Source of the DNA: Prinsepia uniflora
Taxonomy: Eukaryota; Streptophyta; Magnoliopsida; Rosales; Rosaceae
Assembly (NCBI GenBank): GCA_032719365.1
Contig: CM064874.1
Span: 44,046,271 to 44,110,270, forward strand
Length of the DNA: 64,000 nt
Reading direction: 5' to 3'
Shown here: positions 1 to 11,643 of the stretch, in pieces
How the letters are laid out: every line of letters begins with the position of its first letter
Numbering within the stretch: the stretch's first letter is position 1
Made by a program: the position numbers and the translations under genes
Notes under the pieces: model-generated
The model's input: only the letters and a program-made list of their open reading frames with translations
Told to the model about the DNA's origin: nothing
Database searches by the model: none

Positions 1-445
1 CCCGGCAAGATCGCAAAGACCGGATGGAAACCTATCAGCTTCTCGGAGGAGGAGGAGCGGGGCATCGTTTTTCCCCATGACGACCCCCTGATCGTCCGGG
101 CGCTAATATCAAACTGCGACGTAGGTCGTATTCTCGTCGACACCGGCAGTTCGGTCAACGTACTTTTTTGGGATGCTTTTCAGAGAATGGGTTTGAACGA
201 GAAAGAGTTAGACCGCAAGGTCACGCCTCTTCTTGGTTTTTCAGGAGATTCAGTCCTCCCCCGGGGGATTATCACTTTACCAATCACCATGGGCTCCGAG
301 CCCCTCACCACCACCACACTGACTACTTTCCTTGTGGTCGATTGTCCAACAGCTTACAACGCGATCCTTGGTCGGGGCCTGCTCAACCAGATACGAGCCA
401 TCGTATCCACTCACCTCCTGCTTATGAAATTCCCAACACCTTTGG
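1..445 (+). pseudogene. Gypsy A polyprotein: gag end and aspartic protease domain
   Basis: The reading frame is open from base 1. It holds the retroviral-type protease signature VDTGSS at about 136-153 and the flap-side motif ILGR near 364-375. It follows an acidic EEEE stretch that is also present at 18.46 kb in copy B. The frame is broken only by insertion of SL1 after base 445. Removing 446-3867 and one copy of the TTTGG duplication returns the frame into the segment starting at 3868. This domain would cut the Gag-Pol polyprotein. It is a fragment because its start is outside the window. Confidence 0.85.
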
Positions 446-1738
446 TGTAACGACCCGTCCCAAATTCCATGATTAGATTAGTGACTAATCACGATTAGTG
501 AGGTCAATCCGTGATTAGTAGGGCGAAATCGGACGAACGATGCGAAATGACCGTTTTGCCCCTAGTGGTGGCAAAACGTTGACTTTTTAATCGGGCGGTC
601 AAATGGAATTTGACCGATGACCGTGACGTAGTTCGTGACGTCACGAGTTCATAGACAGGTGGCACGTTCAATTTCGTCGTTCGAGGAAGAAGTTATGACG
701 TTTGGAAGTTTAGGGGCATTTTGGTAATTTGGGTGAATAGGAGGTCAAATGTTGACTTTTTGACCGGGAGGTCCGATTGCCGAGGGCAGAAGACCGTTAC
801 GTAGATAAGGACGATACGAATCCATAGGCAGGCAGCACACTGAAATCGGACTTCGAACGGGAGAGTTATGGGTCACGGAAGTTCGATTTCACTATGCACG
901 AACTTCGAGACGGGGACGTTTCGGCGAAATCTGATTGGGTGGATATTTTGGTGGGCCCCATGGATGAGTGACAAGTGTCACTCATCCCATTGACTTGATC
1001 CCCCAAAATGTGGATCTATCTAATTAATTAATATTATTTAATTATTTTTATAATCAAATCCACCAACCATTAATCCTAACCATCCATTTCAATTCTAACT
1101 TTGAATCCACACCCTCCATCCCATCTCTCTTTCTCTCATCAGCCATCTCTCATCTCATCTGATCTCATCAACTCACATCTTCATTCCTCATTTTCCTCAC
1201 AAACCCGAAAAACCCCATAACCCTCCATTCTTCATTTTCTTCAAAACACAGCCAACACCCACACTCCCTCATCATCTGCGACTGAGACCAGAGAGATAAT
1301 GTGAGGATGTGACGATGAAGGACTAAAGGACACGACGGCTGAGGACGACGGAGGACACGGCGGGAGGAAACTCGAAAAGGTAGGTTTTGGGGTTGAATTT
1401 GAAACTTGAGTTTTATTGGGTTTGAATCGAAACTAATAATTAGGTTGTGATTCTGGGGACTTGAGGAGGCTAACAGGATCGAATGAAGTGGCGGGGGACG
1501 ACGGTGCAGCCCAGACGGTCGGCCGGAAACTGGACGACTATTCTTGGCACTGTAGGTAATTATCGCGACCCGTTTCATAGTTTTTAAGCCCATGGATCTT
1601 TAGGTTAGGTTGAGAGGAGTAGAATGGGACAAACGGGAGGAAAAATGGTGGCCAGAGCAGGGAGAACCGACCGGGTCAAGCCGCGGGTCACGGCGACCCG
1701 GTTACTGGTATTCGGGTCGACCCGCGGGAGGACAGAGA

Positions 1739-2098
1739 TGACAGGTGATGTCATCCTGCTGACGTCATCATGTCAGGGATGACGTCATCATTGTCAGATC
1801 TGACAATGTCAGCTGACATGTCAGAAAATGGGCCAATAGGAGTGCGACACGTGTCACATGTCAGTGCACAGTCAGCACTGACATGTCAGTGACGTGGCCC
1901 AATCAGGGGCTGACACGTGGCACTGACGTGGACCAGTGCCGTGATGACACGTGGCACATGTCAGACTGCCACGTGGCACTGACAGCACAGTGACGTGGAC
2001 CAATGGGAGCATGACACGTGGCACCTGTCAGAGTCTGACATGTCAGACCTGACAGCTGTCAGATGACATCATGCTGACGTCAGCGATGACGTCAGCAG
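1739..2098. promoter_or_regulatory. Dense array of ACGT-core motifs inside SL1
   Basis: Four perfect TGACGTCA palindromes are present at 1760-1767, 1780-1787, 2075-2082 and 2087-2094. Between them are many CACGTGGCA, ACACGTGTC and TGTCAG words. TGACGTCA and CACGTG are the classic binding cores of plant bZIP factors. SL5 has a similar array of CCACGTGG and TGACGTG words at about 50560-50960. The array probably belongs to the LTR promoter region, but binding is inferred from motifs only. Confidence 0.5.
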
Positions 2099-2813
2099 GT
2101 ACTGTAGCTGGCGCGTGAAGCCCACGCGCAGCCACTTCAGGCGGCGCATGAGGGCGCGTGGCAGGGAATCTGAGGAAGGTTCCAACATACGAAATCTTCT
2201 ATTCGATGTAACGAACATTTTGGGACTGGTTTCGTGTCGATCGGACACCGTCTCGACATGTTTCGGGGCATCGGAAGTTTTAGGTTCGGGATTAAAAATA
2301 GTTAGAAAATCGGGAAAATTACGGGGCTTTGGTAGGAGGTTAATCAAGTAGTTAGTAACCTTCTATTACGATTTGGATAGGTTTCGGAGTCCCGGTGATG
2401 GTGATCGGCTCGGGGAGTCGAATGGCGCGCAAATCGAGGCGGCAGCTCGGACGGTCTATGAGTGGACCTTGTTTTCTAAATTGGTGCATGCATAAATGTT
2501 TATTATATGTTTTATTACATGTTTGGCAATGCCATGGGTGCATTTGTATGTGGTTACGTATAAGCACGTATTTCGAGGTTTCGGCCTTATACGGTGCTTA
2601 TACGAGTCTGTATTTCTTATTTGGTTTTAATGAAATGGTTTTGGATTTATAAAAGGATAAACTCGGGTATGAAACCCATTTGGTTTTGTCTCGGGCATAT
2701 GACCTCAGATATCGGGCACGGTGCCCAGCTGATGTCCTATGTTCGGGTACGAGACCCAGTCACTTTACGGTTTTGATTTCAGGTCAGGGAACCTTAAATG
2801 GATTCCCAGGTTC

Positions 2814-3076
2814 ATGACGGTCTATGGGAACCGGCATGAACCCTTGTTGGTTATTACGGTACATGACGGTTTATGGGAACCGGCATGTTACCTCGGTTAT
2901 GTTATTACGGTACATGACGGTTTATGGGAACCGGCATTATTACGGTACATGACGGTTTATGGGAACCGGCATGTTACCTCGGTTATGTTATTACGGTACA
3001 TGACGGTTTATGGGAACCGGCATGTTACCTGATTATGGATATTATGGATAATGACGGTTCAGGGGAACCGGTCATG
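2814..3076 (+). repeat. Tandem repeats of a hairpin-forming unit in SL1
   Basis: About six copies of a unit built on ATGACGGTTTATGGGAACCG, spaced 30-52 bp apart. The inner part CGGTTTATGGGAACCG is a near-perfect inverted repeat. The array lies between the two inverted arms of SL1. In SL4 and SL6 the corresponding place holds a different hairpin-forming repeat. Confidence 0.8.
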
Positions 3077-3867
3077 AATGCTTATGTTATGTATATATAT
3101 GTTCATCTACCTTCCTTTACTTCTATTATCTCCTCCGGGGAGGGTCGTTGGCCTGGGTGGACCCCGGAGTAGTCACGGAGCACCGACTGAGTGGAGTCAC
3201 CCCCCAGTTGGGTTCCTTACTCTCAGGAAGGCTATGATTACTATTACCTCGGGTAGGGTCAGTGGTCTGCGGACATTGACCTTGACTTTGAGATGACTCG
3301 GATTGAGACCCGGGTAGCACGCGCGTAGCTTTGGATACCGTGACAGGATTGGTTGTGTGACTTATATGTATATATGATATATGATATGTGGTGTGCACAG
3401 GTGTGCACAGGATTTGAGCAGTGGCTCGTGTACTTGGTTTCTTTATGGTTTGGGGCCGAGTCCCTTATGGATTTGGGCAATGGCCCGTATGGTCGTTTTC
3501 ATTGTGGTCCTTTCGACCTTGGTTTATATCTGCTTTGGGCTTAGTCCCACATATGGTTTGTTTTGGATAAATGGTTTTCGAATGCATGCATGCTTTTTTT
3601 AGTGGAGGGTACAAATGTCTTATGAAATGTTTTTATAAACTTTTGTTTTGTCCACTCATAGTTTTTAATGTTTTGACTGCCCTTCAGGTTGACATCGGAT
3701 GTGGACTGTAGCAGAGACCGGGATATCACATACCTCCTCCGGATCCTGGCGTACTCTGATAGCCCGGGAGGGCAAAGGTCGGAAATATCCCTTGTCTGAC
3801 ACTCCGTGTCAGACGGGAGCAGGGTCATCCCGCACTAATCCCGGGGGGATTGGGATGGGTCCTGCCA

Positions 3868-6800
3868 TTTGGGACCGGGCCAGGTACAGGGAGACCAGCT
3901 CTCAGCCCGGACGTGTTATGCCACCTCTCTCACTAAAACCAACCAGAGGCCGACCGAGACAACAGAGACGCTCACGGTCACTGAATCGGCACTCGGTGAC
4001 GACCCTGTGGAAGCAGGATACATAGAAAAGCTCAGGGACAGCCCCCCGGAAGACCCCCGCGACTTGGCTCACACGCCCCATGCGGAGCCGGTGGAAGAGA
4101 CAGAGACAATCCCTCTTTCCAGTGAACACGGGGACCGCCAGGTTCAAATCGTCTCGAAACTCAGGCCCGACATCCGCTCCGAACTCATCCAGTTCCTCCA
4201 GGACAACGCTGAAGTGTTTGCATGGTCCTACGCGGACATGCCCGGCATATCCGCCGATGTGATCTGCCACCGGCTCACCATCGATCCCACCTTCAGGCCA
4301 GTCGCCCAGAAGCAACGAAGTTATGATACGAAAAGGCAAATGGCCATGTAAGCCGAAATCACGAAGCTCAGCACAATCCACTTCGTCTGAAAGGCCATAT
4401 ACGCTGCATGGGTCGCCAACGTGGTCCTAGTCAAGAAACCTACAGGACTCTGGCGAATGTGTATTGATTTCACGGACTTAAACAAGGCATGTCCGAAGGA
4501 CAACTTCCCACTTCCCAAAATCGACATGCTGGTGGACGCTACGGCGGGACACGAGTTGCTCAGTTTCATGGACGCCTATTCGGGCTACAATCAGATCCTA
4601 ATGAATCCGGACGACCAGATCCACACAAGCTTCCGGACCAACTTGGGAGTCTATTGTTATAATGTCATGCCTTTTGGCCTGAAGTATGCGGGGGCAACTT
4701 ATCAATGCCTTGTTAACTTCATGTATGCCGACCAGATTGGCAAAACCATGGAGGTATACGTGGATGACATGCTTGTAAAAAGCAGGACAGCAGGCGAACA
4801 CGTTCCTAACCTGGCCAGAATGTTCAAGGTCCTCAAACACTACAAGATGCGTCTCAACCCCGCCAAGTGCGTTTTCAGCGTGGGTTCGGGCAAGTTTCTA
4901 GGGTACATGATTAGTCAGAGAGGAATCGAGGCCAACCCTGAAAAAATCAAGGCTATCATGGACATGCAACCCCCTCAGACACACAAGGACATCCAGAGCC
5001 TCACAGGGCGAGTAGCGGCCCTCACAAGATTCATATCCAAGGCGACGGATAAGTGCACTCCCTTCTTTAAGGCATTAAAAAGCAAGGGAAAAAGAATCAA
5101 CTGGACGGACGAGTGCAGCAAGGCATTCGTAGAGCTCAAGTGGTACATGAGCAGCGCACCGCTCTTAACCCGACCAGAGATGGGGGGAACACCTTTTCCT
5201 TTACCTATCAGTATCCGCCTCCGCAGTAAGCTCAGTCCTCGTCACCCGGAGGGCAGGTGCCGAGAACCCGGTCTACTACGTCAGCAAGGCTCTGCAAGAC
5301 GCAGAAACAAGATACCCCGACTTGGAGAAGCTGGCACTTGCACTGGTAGTGACGGCACGGCGGCTGCGCCCATACTTTCAGGCACACGAAATCAAGGTCG
5401 TCACTAATAAACCTCTCCGGCAGGTCCTCCAGAAACCCGACATCTCGGGCAGATTGATTAAGTGGGCAATTGAGCTCAGCGAGTTCGACATTAACTATGT
5501 GGCAAAGACTGCCGAAAAGGGACAAGAAGTGGCTGACTTCGTCGCCGACTACTCTTACCAACCCACCCAGTGCATGCCGCCTGAGGATACCAGCAGGCAG
5601 AATCTTCCCGCCAGGGAAGGAGAAGGACCATCTACCTCTGGCATCGACCCCACACGTCCCTGTTGGACGCTGTTCGTCGACGGTTCAGCCTGCCACAATG
5701 GGTCGGTGGCCGGCTTAGTACTCACCTCCCCCGACCAAGTCAAGCTAGAGTACGCTATAAGGTTCAGCTTCCGAGCATCCAACAACGAGGCAGAATACGA
5801 GGCTCTACTGGCTGGCCTACGTCTCGCCAGAGACATGGAGGCCCAGCAACTACGCATTTTCAGCGACTCCCAACTAGTCGTCAGCCAGATCAACGACAAT
5901 TTCGAGGACAAGGGCGCATCCATGACTCTCTACTTGGCCCTCGCCAGGCAGCTACTTGCGTCGTTCACGAACTTTGAGGTTGCAAAGATCCCACGATCGG
6001 AAAACGGCCATGCCGATGCCATGGCTCGACTGGCATCCTCACTTGATGACAAGAAAGAGAGACAAGTTTTAGTCGAAGTCCAACACAGGCCTAGCACCAG
6101 ACCGAACCCTGTATGCACCATCAACACCAGCCCGACATGGATGGACCCCATCAGGGCCTACCTACATGATGGCTCTCTCCCAGAAGACAGGCTGGAGGCC
6201 AAGAAAATCAGGCGGCAGGCCACTCGCTACACCATTCAGCACGATCATCTGTATAAGCGAGGATTTACCACCCCACTGCTAAATTGCCTCACGCCGGAAC
6301 AAGGAGACTACGTTCTCCGAGAAATGCACGAAGGCATATGCGGAGACCATTCGGGCGCACGCACTTTGGCACATAAGGCATTCCGCCAGGGATACTTCAG
6401 GCCAACAATGCTCGCAGATGCCACTGCCTTCACACAGCAATGCGACAGGTGTCAGCGACACGCCCAGATCCCTCACTTGCCAGCTGAACCCCTCACTTCC
6501 ATGATGAGCCCATGGCCGTTCTCGCAGTGGGGACTCGACCTCATCGGGCCAATGGCTACGGGCAAGGGCAGGGTAAACTTCGCTGTGGTGGCAGTAGACT
6601 ATTTTACCAAATGGGCGGAGGCGTAGCCCCTCGCGTCCATCACAGCAGCGCAGATCGAATCATTCATATATCAGAACATCATTTGCCGCTTAGGGATCCC
6701 ACACACCATCGTGACCGATAACGGGAAATAGTTCGACTGCAATCGCTTCAAAGCATTCTGCCAAACATACGGTATACAGCTTCTCTTCGCATCCCCTGCA

Positions 6801-7400
6801 CACCCCCAGTCCAACGACCAAGTGGAGGCCGTCAATAAAAATATCAAGTACAACCTAAAAAAGCGCCTGGACGAAGACAAGGGCAAATGGGCAGACATAA
6901 TCAACGACGTCCTTTGGTCGCACCGTACTTCATACAAAACGGCCACAAACGAAATGCCCTTTGCCCTAGCTTTTGGGTCAGAGGCCGTGATCCCCGTGGA
7001 GATCGGAGAAACATCATACCGTGTAATCTCGTACGATCCGGACACCAACGATCAGCAGATTGCCCTCAACCTCGATCTAATTGAGGAAAGGCGAGACCAA
7101 GCTAACCTAAAAAACATGGCCTACAAGCGGCGTGTTGCTAGATACTACGACTCGAGGGTCCGACATAGGAGTTTCAGGGTAGGGGACTTGGTCCTCCGCA
7201 AAGTTAACAATGGCACCAGGGACAAGGCAGCAGGCACCTTTGCCCCAAACTGGGAAGGACCATACACCGTGGCAAGAGTTGCCGAGAGGGGACTTACGAG
7301 CTGCAAAATTCCGAAGGGAAGACATTTCCACATCCCTGGAACGTGGACCATCTCAAGTATTACTACAGATAGGTTGTTGTAAAACGCCGCAAGGCGCACG
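3868..7400 (+). pseudogene. Gypsy A pol: reverse transcriptase, RNase H, archaeal-like RNase H, integrase
   Basis: From 3868 the frame runs through the protease-RT linker into the reverse transcriptase, whose catalytic YVDD is at 4757-4768. A classical RNase H/connection follows at about 5200-5560. A second RNase H at about 5665-6040 shows FVDGSA, NNEAEYEALLAG, FSDSQL and GHADAMARLA, which supply the D-E-D-D set. The integrase has an H-H-C-C zinc-finger region at about 6325-6460 and a core with DLIGP, TDNGK and an E in QVEAVNK. Breaks seen are stops at 4349, 4388, 6624 and 6729 and frameshifts near 5190 and 7295. Three of the stops fit CGA-to-TGA or CAG-to-TAG changes. The element is inactive unless helped in trans. 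Confidence 0.93.
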
Positions 7401-7734
7401 GCCCACGACCATTTTTTGTAAACATGTTCTGGCATACCCAGACTGATCTATGAATAACATTCATCAAGTGATCGATTCAAGTTTTATTACAAACCTTCCC
7501 AAGGCGCACTTTCCGGTCTATGTTCTAAAACTGACGAATACCATCGGCCATCAGTGGCCGACTTACCAAGACTACAGTCTCCAATTATGGTCTTAGTCCG
7601 ACACACTTGGTGCTTATTTCAAATCTTATTTCGAATCCAAACACATCAGTTACCAAAAAATCTGTTTATTAAAACTAAGGTCGCATTACACAGGCCTAAG
7701 CCAAATTACAATGAGATTTAGAATGCGCCCTATA
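7401..7734. other. Spacer between pol and the antisense gene of gypsy A
   Basis: I see no gene here. The stretch separates pol from the tail of the antisense gene. On the minus strand an AATAAA (plus-strand TTTATT at 7665-7670) lies about 65 bp past the antisense stop codon and fits a poly(A) signal. Confidence 0.5.
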
Positions 7735-10508
7735 CTACTGGCCGTCGCCACCCAACTTGGTCGTTTCTTCATCTTCAGCATGCGGACCGCCCATCTTCTC
7801 GGCCTCAGCTTGGTCGGCCTCGTCGGAATCCAGATCCTCCTCTTCATCATCGGGCAGAGGATTCCCGTCATCATCCAGGTAATCCTCAACCCTCGGCGGG
7901 GACTTGAGCCAAGGGAAGGCAATGGAGACCCCCGGGTTAGACAGCAACAACTTCTTGTAGAAGCCATCCTCCAAGGCAGCCCCGAACTTCATGAAGGTCT
8001 TCTCACATTCCTGAGAAGCCTTATATTCTTCTATCCCCACCTTCTTGGCCGAGATCAACTGCTCAGCTAGCCTCGCATTGGCCGACTCCTGCTGAGCCAA
8101 CCTTGACCTGGATTCTTCCAACTCGGCTTGGACCCGCCTATCCTCCTCGGCCCTCGCGGCTGCTTCCACCTCCAGGGCCTTCACCTTCTGCTCAAGCTCC
8201 GCCTTGGCCTCGAGCGCCTGGTTGAACAGTCTTTGATTGCCGGCTAAGGCGTGCTCCCTCCCTTCCACTTCCCGTTTCATATCTAAGGCTTGCTGCCTGA
8301 GGTTGCTGGCATGACGGAAGGTCGAGAACACTTCTCCAAGAAACTGCACAATCACAGGCCGCGTTAGTCCCAAAAACAAAAAATAATAACAACAAAAAAG
8401 GGGGCACCACGAAACAGAAACTTACATGAGAGCCAAGCCGCATGGTCTTGTCACAACAGTCGGCAAAGTCCCTCGGCTGAACTTCGGCTATCTCACCCAA
8501 CTCATATTGGGACCCCCGGACCACTGTGTACATAAAGTCCAGCTGCGAGGGGTGGAAGGCCGTGCTCAGATGCCGCCAGCTGTCGTCCACCTCAGTCGTC
8601 CTGATCAAGTCTGGCTCCCCCTCCGCATTGACGAAATATGACTTGATCGACGAGTCCAGCGTCGGCCTTTTCAGCTTTTTCGGCACCTGTCGGCCAGCCA
8701 GCAGGGAAGTCTGCGAGGGCACGACCATGTTCCTCACCTGTTCTAGGGTCTCCACCTCGGCCTGCCTCTTCTGCCTCTTTTTTCTCGGCCGGCTCCTCAT
8801 CTTCCCTGTTTTCCTTCCTCTCGGCCAGCTTCTTTTTCTTCTTAAGTCGAGCCTCGGCCACGAACTTTCTCCTCTGCTCGGCCGCATCATCTATTTCGAT
8901 GACGACCGGAGAACTGCCGAGCGTCGCCTTCCTCTTCTCACCGGCCGATGCTGGGGGACTTGAGAACAAGGGCTCAAGGGGCTCCAGCGTCGCTTCATCC
9001 ACATCCGTTGCAGGCTGTTCCCCGGCTTGACTGGACCCCCCGGCTATCCGCAGCCTCAGTTTCACTCGGGCCGTAGACTTCGTCTTCAGTGGCTGCCTGA
9101 AGTCCACTTTGGATGACGCCCCAGCTTTCTGAGCCTCGGCCTTCGCATCCTCGGCCTGCTTCATTATCTCTTGAATCTTAGCCATTCGATTCGAGCACTG
9201 GGTGGCTGCAGCAAGCACGTAGTCCGGAGGAGCTGCACAAAAAAAAAAGAGGAAAATCAATCAATTATCCAGGCCAGCCAACACTTTCACAGGGTATGAT
9301 GAGTCGATACTTACGAAGTTCCGATATCAGGCCGACCTTCAGCAAATTCTGGGGAAGCCGCAAGAAATCCCTACTCCTTTCTGTTCGGTCAAGCCTCTCG
9401 AACAGTTCCACACAGTCAGCTTTTTCCTGGTCGGTCACGCTAGGACACTTGAACACCTCTGCAAAAACAAAGACACATTAGCCACGGCCTACAAAAAAAA
9501 ACAAAAAACAAGCCCTAACCGACTTACAACACCTAACACTAGCCATACCTTTCGACTGTTAGTTCCTCGGAATTCTCCTATCTTGGTCGGTTAGGTAGGA
9601 CCCCTCCCAGTCTCCGCAAACCAACACAAAACGATGCTTCCATGCCTTTTGCGAAGTGGGCATATCCCATATGAACGGCCCCCGGGTCTTCCTATCTCTA
9701 GCCTCCACATAAATCCACCCTGTTTTATCCCTTCTAAACTGATAGAGGTAGTTTATGTGCCCCCAGGACGGTTCTCCTTTCCCGGCCAACTTGAAGGCCG
9801 TGTACACACCTGTCAGGGCAATCCAGGTGTTGGGGTTGATTTGACCGATGCCACACCAACCTGGGCAACCATCCTTTGCTCCCAGGAATGGAGGGGCAGG
9901 ATGACTCCATGCGTGAAGACGTCCGGGTGGAAGGTCGTCCACGGCTCCGGAGGATCACTCGGCATGTCGCTATCCCCAATCAGCCGCATCACAACTGAAT
10001 CGGGCACGTGAAACGCCTCTCGGTATGCCTGAATATCATCCCATTTGATCGTACTCAGCTGACGATCAATGTGATAGACGGATGTCGCAACGGTCACCTG
10101 CTTCATTGCATTATCCACATCAATCTCAATCGACATCGGCCTGGATGTCGCATCTTGATCGCTTGTCCCCACAGCTTCTTTTTCTCTCGACCGACCTGAC
10201 ACCAGGGGTATGCCTTCAAAAACATCGGTCTGGCCCACCGAATCTACATCAACGATCAACCGTTCGGCCTCACCAATGGCCGAAACAGCCTCGTCTGGCA
10301 TCTGGGCAAAAGCTTTTTCAAGCTCCTCCTCCAGATCCCTATCTTCCTCGGCCTGCGACCTCAGATTCACCTCTGGCCGAGATGTCCCTAAAGTTGAAGC
10401 CGATCCACTCGTCTTCAACCGTGTGTCAGAAGCGGCCGAAGCCGTTGAATCATCCTCGAAGGCATTTCCAGACCGGGCGTCCGTGCCTTGAGAATCTTCA
10501 GACACCAT
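7735..10508 (-). pseudogene. Antisense spliced gene of gypsy A: 'putative gypsy-type transposon' domain plus coiled coil
   Basis: The gene runs opposite to gag-pol. Exons I propose are 10508-9549, 9458-9315, 9232-8426 and 8343-7735. The introns are 9459-9548 (GTATGG...TTGCAG), 9233-9314 (GTAAGT...GTGCAG) and 8344-8425 (GTAAGT...GTGCAG), and they keep phase. The first part is acidic and then has a tryptophan- and histidine-rich globular region ending FVLVCGDWEG, typical of the domain known as putative gypsy-type transposon (PF04195) as I recall it. The last exon is a long Ala/Glu/Leu-rich coiled coil with an acidic tail. Damage includes a frameshift near 9880, a stop just before the first intron and one extra A in an A-run near 8785. 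The function of such antisense proteins is unknown. Confidence 0.75.
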
Positions 10509-10823
10509 CTACAAATATAAAAAAACCCTCCTAAGAGTGGGAAACAACGCGACTCTCCTTACTGGCCGACCTATCGGATCTAGAAACCACGAAACAAACA
10601 TGCATATGTGTTCATCCCATGTTCTTGCAAAAGACAAACTTTGAATCCAAATCACAAGGTCAAAATTTACGTACCGTGTTTTTGCTTGGAAGTCGCCGTG
10701 AGCACCGCCGTGAACCTTGTTCGGAAATCGCATTGCCTTGCTGGAAATCGCCTTTGTACTTCTCTCACCAACACTCACAATTCACTTGGAAGCAAAAAGT
10801 AAAAAGTGAACTTGGCTCCACTC

Positions 10824-10831
10824 CTTTTATA
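10824..10831 (-). promoter_or_regulatory. TATA box for the antisense gene of gypsy A
   Basis: On the minus strand the sequence reads TATAAAAG, with ATTGG just upstream. It sits about 315 bp before the ATG at 10508, so transcription would begin near 10795. This supports the antisense gene having its own promoter rather than depending on the LTR. Confidence 0.55.
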
Positions 10832-10965
10832 CTAGCCAATTCTAACCATGGTTAAAAAACTAGCCGTTATTACCATGGTCGGCCAGCCCAACCGTCACCT
10901 CGACCTCGATAAGCGGAAGGGTCACCTCGATTTACACGCGCATTTAAAACACACTACAAGGTGAT

Positions 10966-11590
10966 GTAAGGTCCCGCGCAAGCTGACCGACCAAGGTGAC
11001 ATCCTTCACCTTGGCACCAAGTGACATGTGATCGGCCTTCAGAGTACCCCCTAGGCCGATCGGTCACCTCATCGTGCAAGGTCCTGCGCAAGCTGACCGA
11101 CCAAGGTAACATCCCTCACCTTGGCACCAAGTGACATGTGATCGGCCTTCAGGGTACCCCCTAGGCCGGTCGATCACCTCATCGTGCAAGGTCCTGCGCA
11201 AGCTGACCGACCAAGGTGACATCCTTCACCTTGGCACCAAGTGACATGTGATCGGCCTTCAGGGTACCCCCTAGGCCGATCGGTTACCTCATCGTGCAAG
11301 GTCCTGCGCAAGCTGACCGACCAAGGTGACATCCTTCACCTTGGCACCAAGTGACATGTGATCGGCCTTCAGGGTACACCCTAGGCCGATCGGTCACCTC
11401 ATCGTGCAAGGTCCTGCGCAAGCTGACCGACCAAGGTGACATCCTTCACCTTGGCACCAAGTGACATGTGATCGGCCTTCTAGATACCCACTAGGCCGAT
11501 CGGTCACCTCCTCGTGTAAGGTTCCGCGCAAGCTGATTGACCAAGGTGGTCGGCCTGCAGGGTACCCCCAGGCCGATCAGCCACCCACTT
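10966..11590 (+). repeat. 110-bp tandem repeat array upstream of the gypsy A 3' LTR
   Basis: The word AGCTGACCGA (AGCTGATTGA in the last copy) recurs at 10981, 11091, 11201, 11311, 11421 and 11531, an exact 110-bp period. There are five full units and a shortened, diverged sixth. Each unit contains two potential hairpins: AAGGTGA with TCACCTT, and GATCGGCCT with AGGCCGATC. A single diverged unit is recognisable at about 19970-20050 in copy C. Confidence 0.93.
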
Positions 11591-11643
11591 ACACCCGTCC
11601 AATGCCAGTTTTAAACTCCCATCCTTCGGTTTTCTCCTCTATC

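Larger units (their letters stand above)
446..3867 (+). mobile_element. SL1: 3.4 kb solo LTR inserted in gypsy A
   Basis: The element starts TGTAACGACCCGTCC and ends GGGTCCTGCCA, giving TG...CA ends. It is flanked by a perfect 5-bp duplication TTTGG at 441-445 and 3868-3872. No second copy of the terminal sequence lies inside, so it is one LTR rather than a full element. It has no protein-coding content that I believe. It shares ends and internal layout with the copies at 14610, 31951, 41041, 49736 and 62153. Its inverted arm pair lies at 2458-2467 and 3650-3659. LTR is the best reading, but the 18-bp imperfect terminal inverted repeat is longer than LTRs usually show. Confidence 0.85.

Noticed and set aside
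1168..1593. 141-codon minus-strand frame
   Set aside because: Lies inside SL1, low complexity and Ser/Pro/Arg-rich; no counterpart frame noticed in the other SL copies.
446..3867. SL1 as a DNA transposon because of its inverted ends
   Set aside because: 5-bp duplications, TG...CA termini and several size-variable copies fit LTRs better; no transposase-linked relatives seen. Kept as an alternative in the findings.
3902..4381. 159-codon minus-strand frame under gypsy A pol
   Set aside because: Shadow of the conserved pol frame on the plus strand.
8426..8963. Plus-strand frames of 71-145 codons opposite the antisense gene
   Set aside because: Mirror frames of the coiled-coil exons; no independent support.
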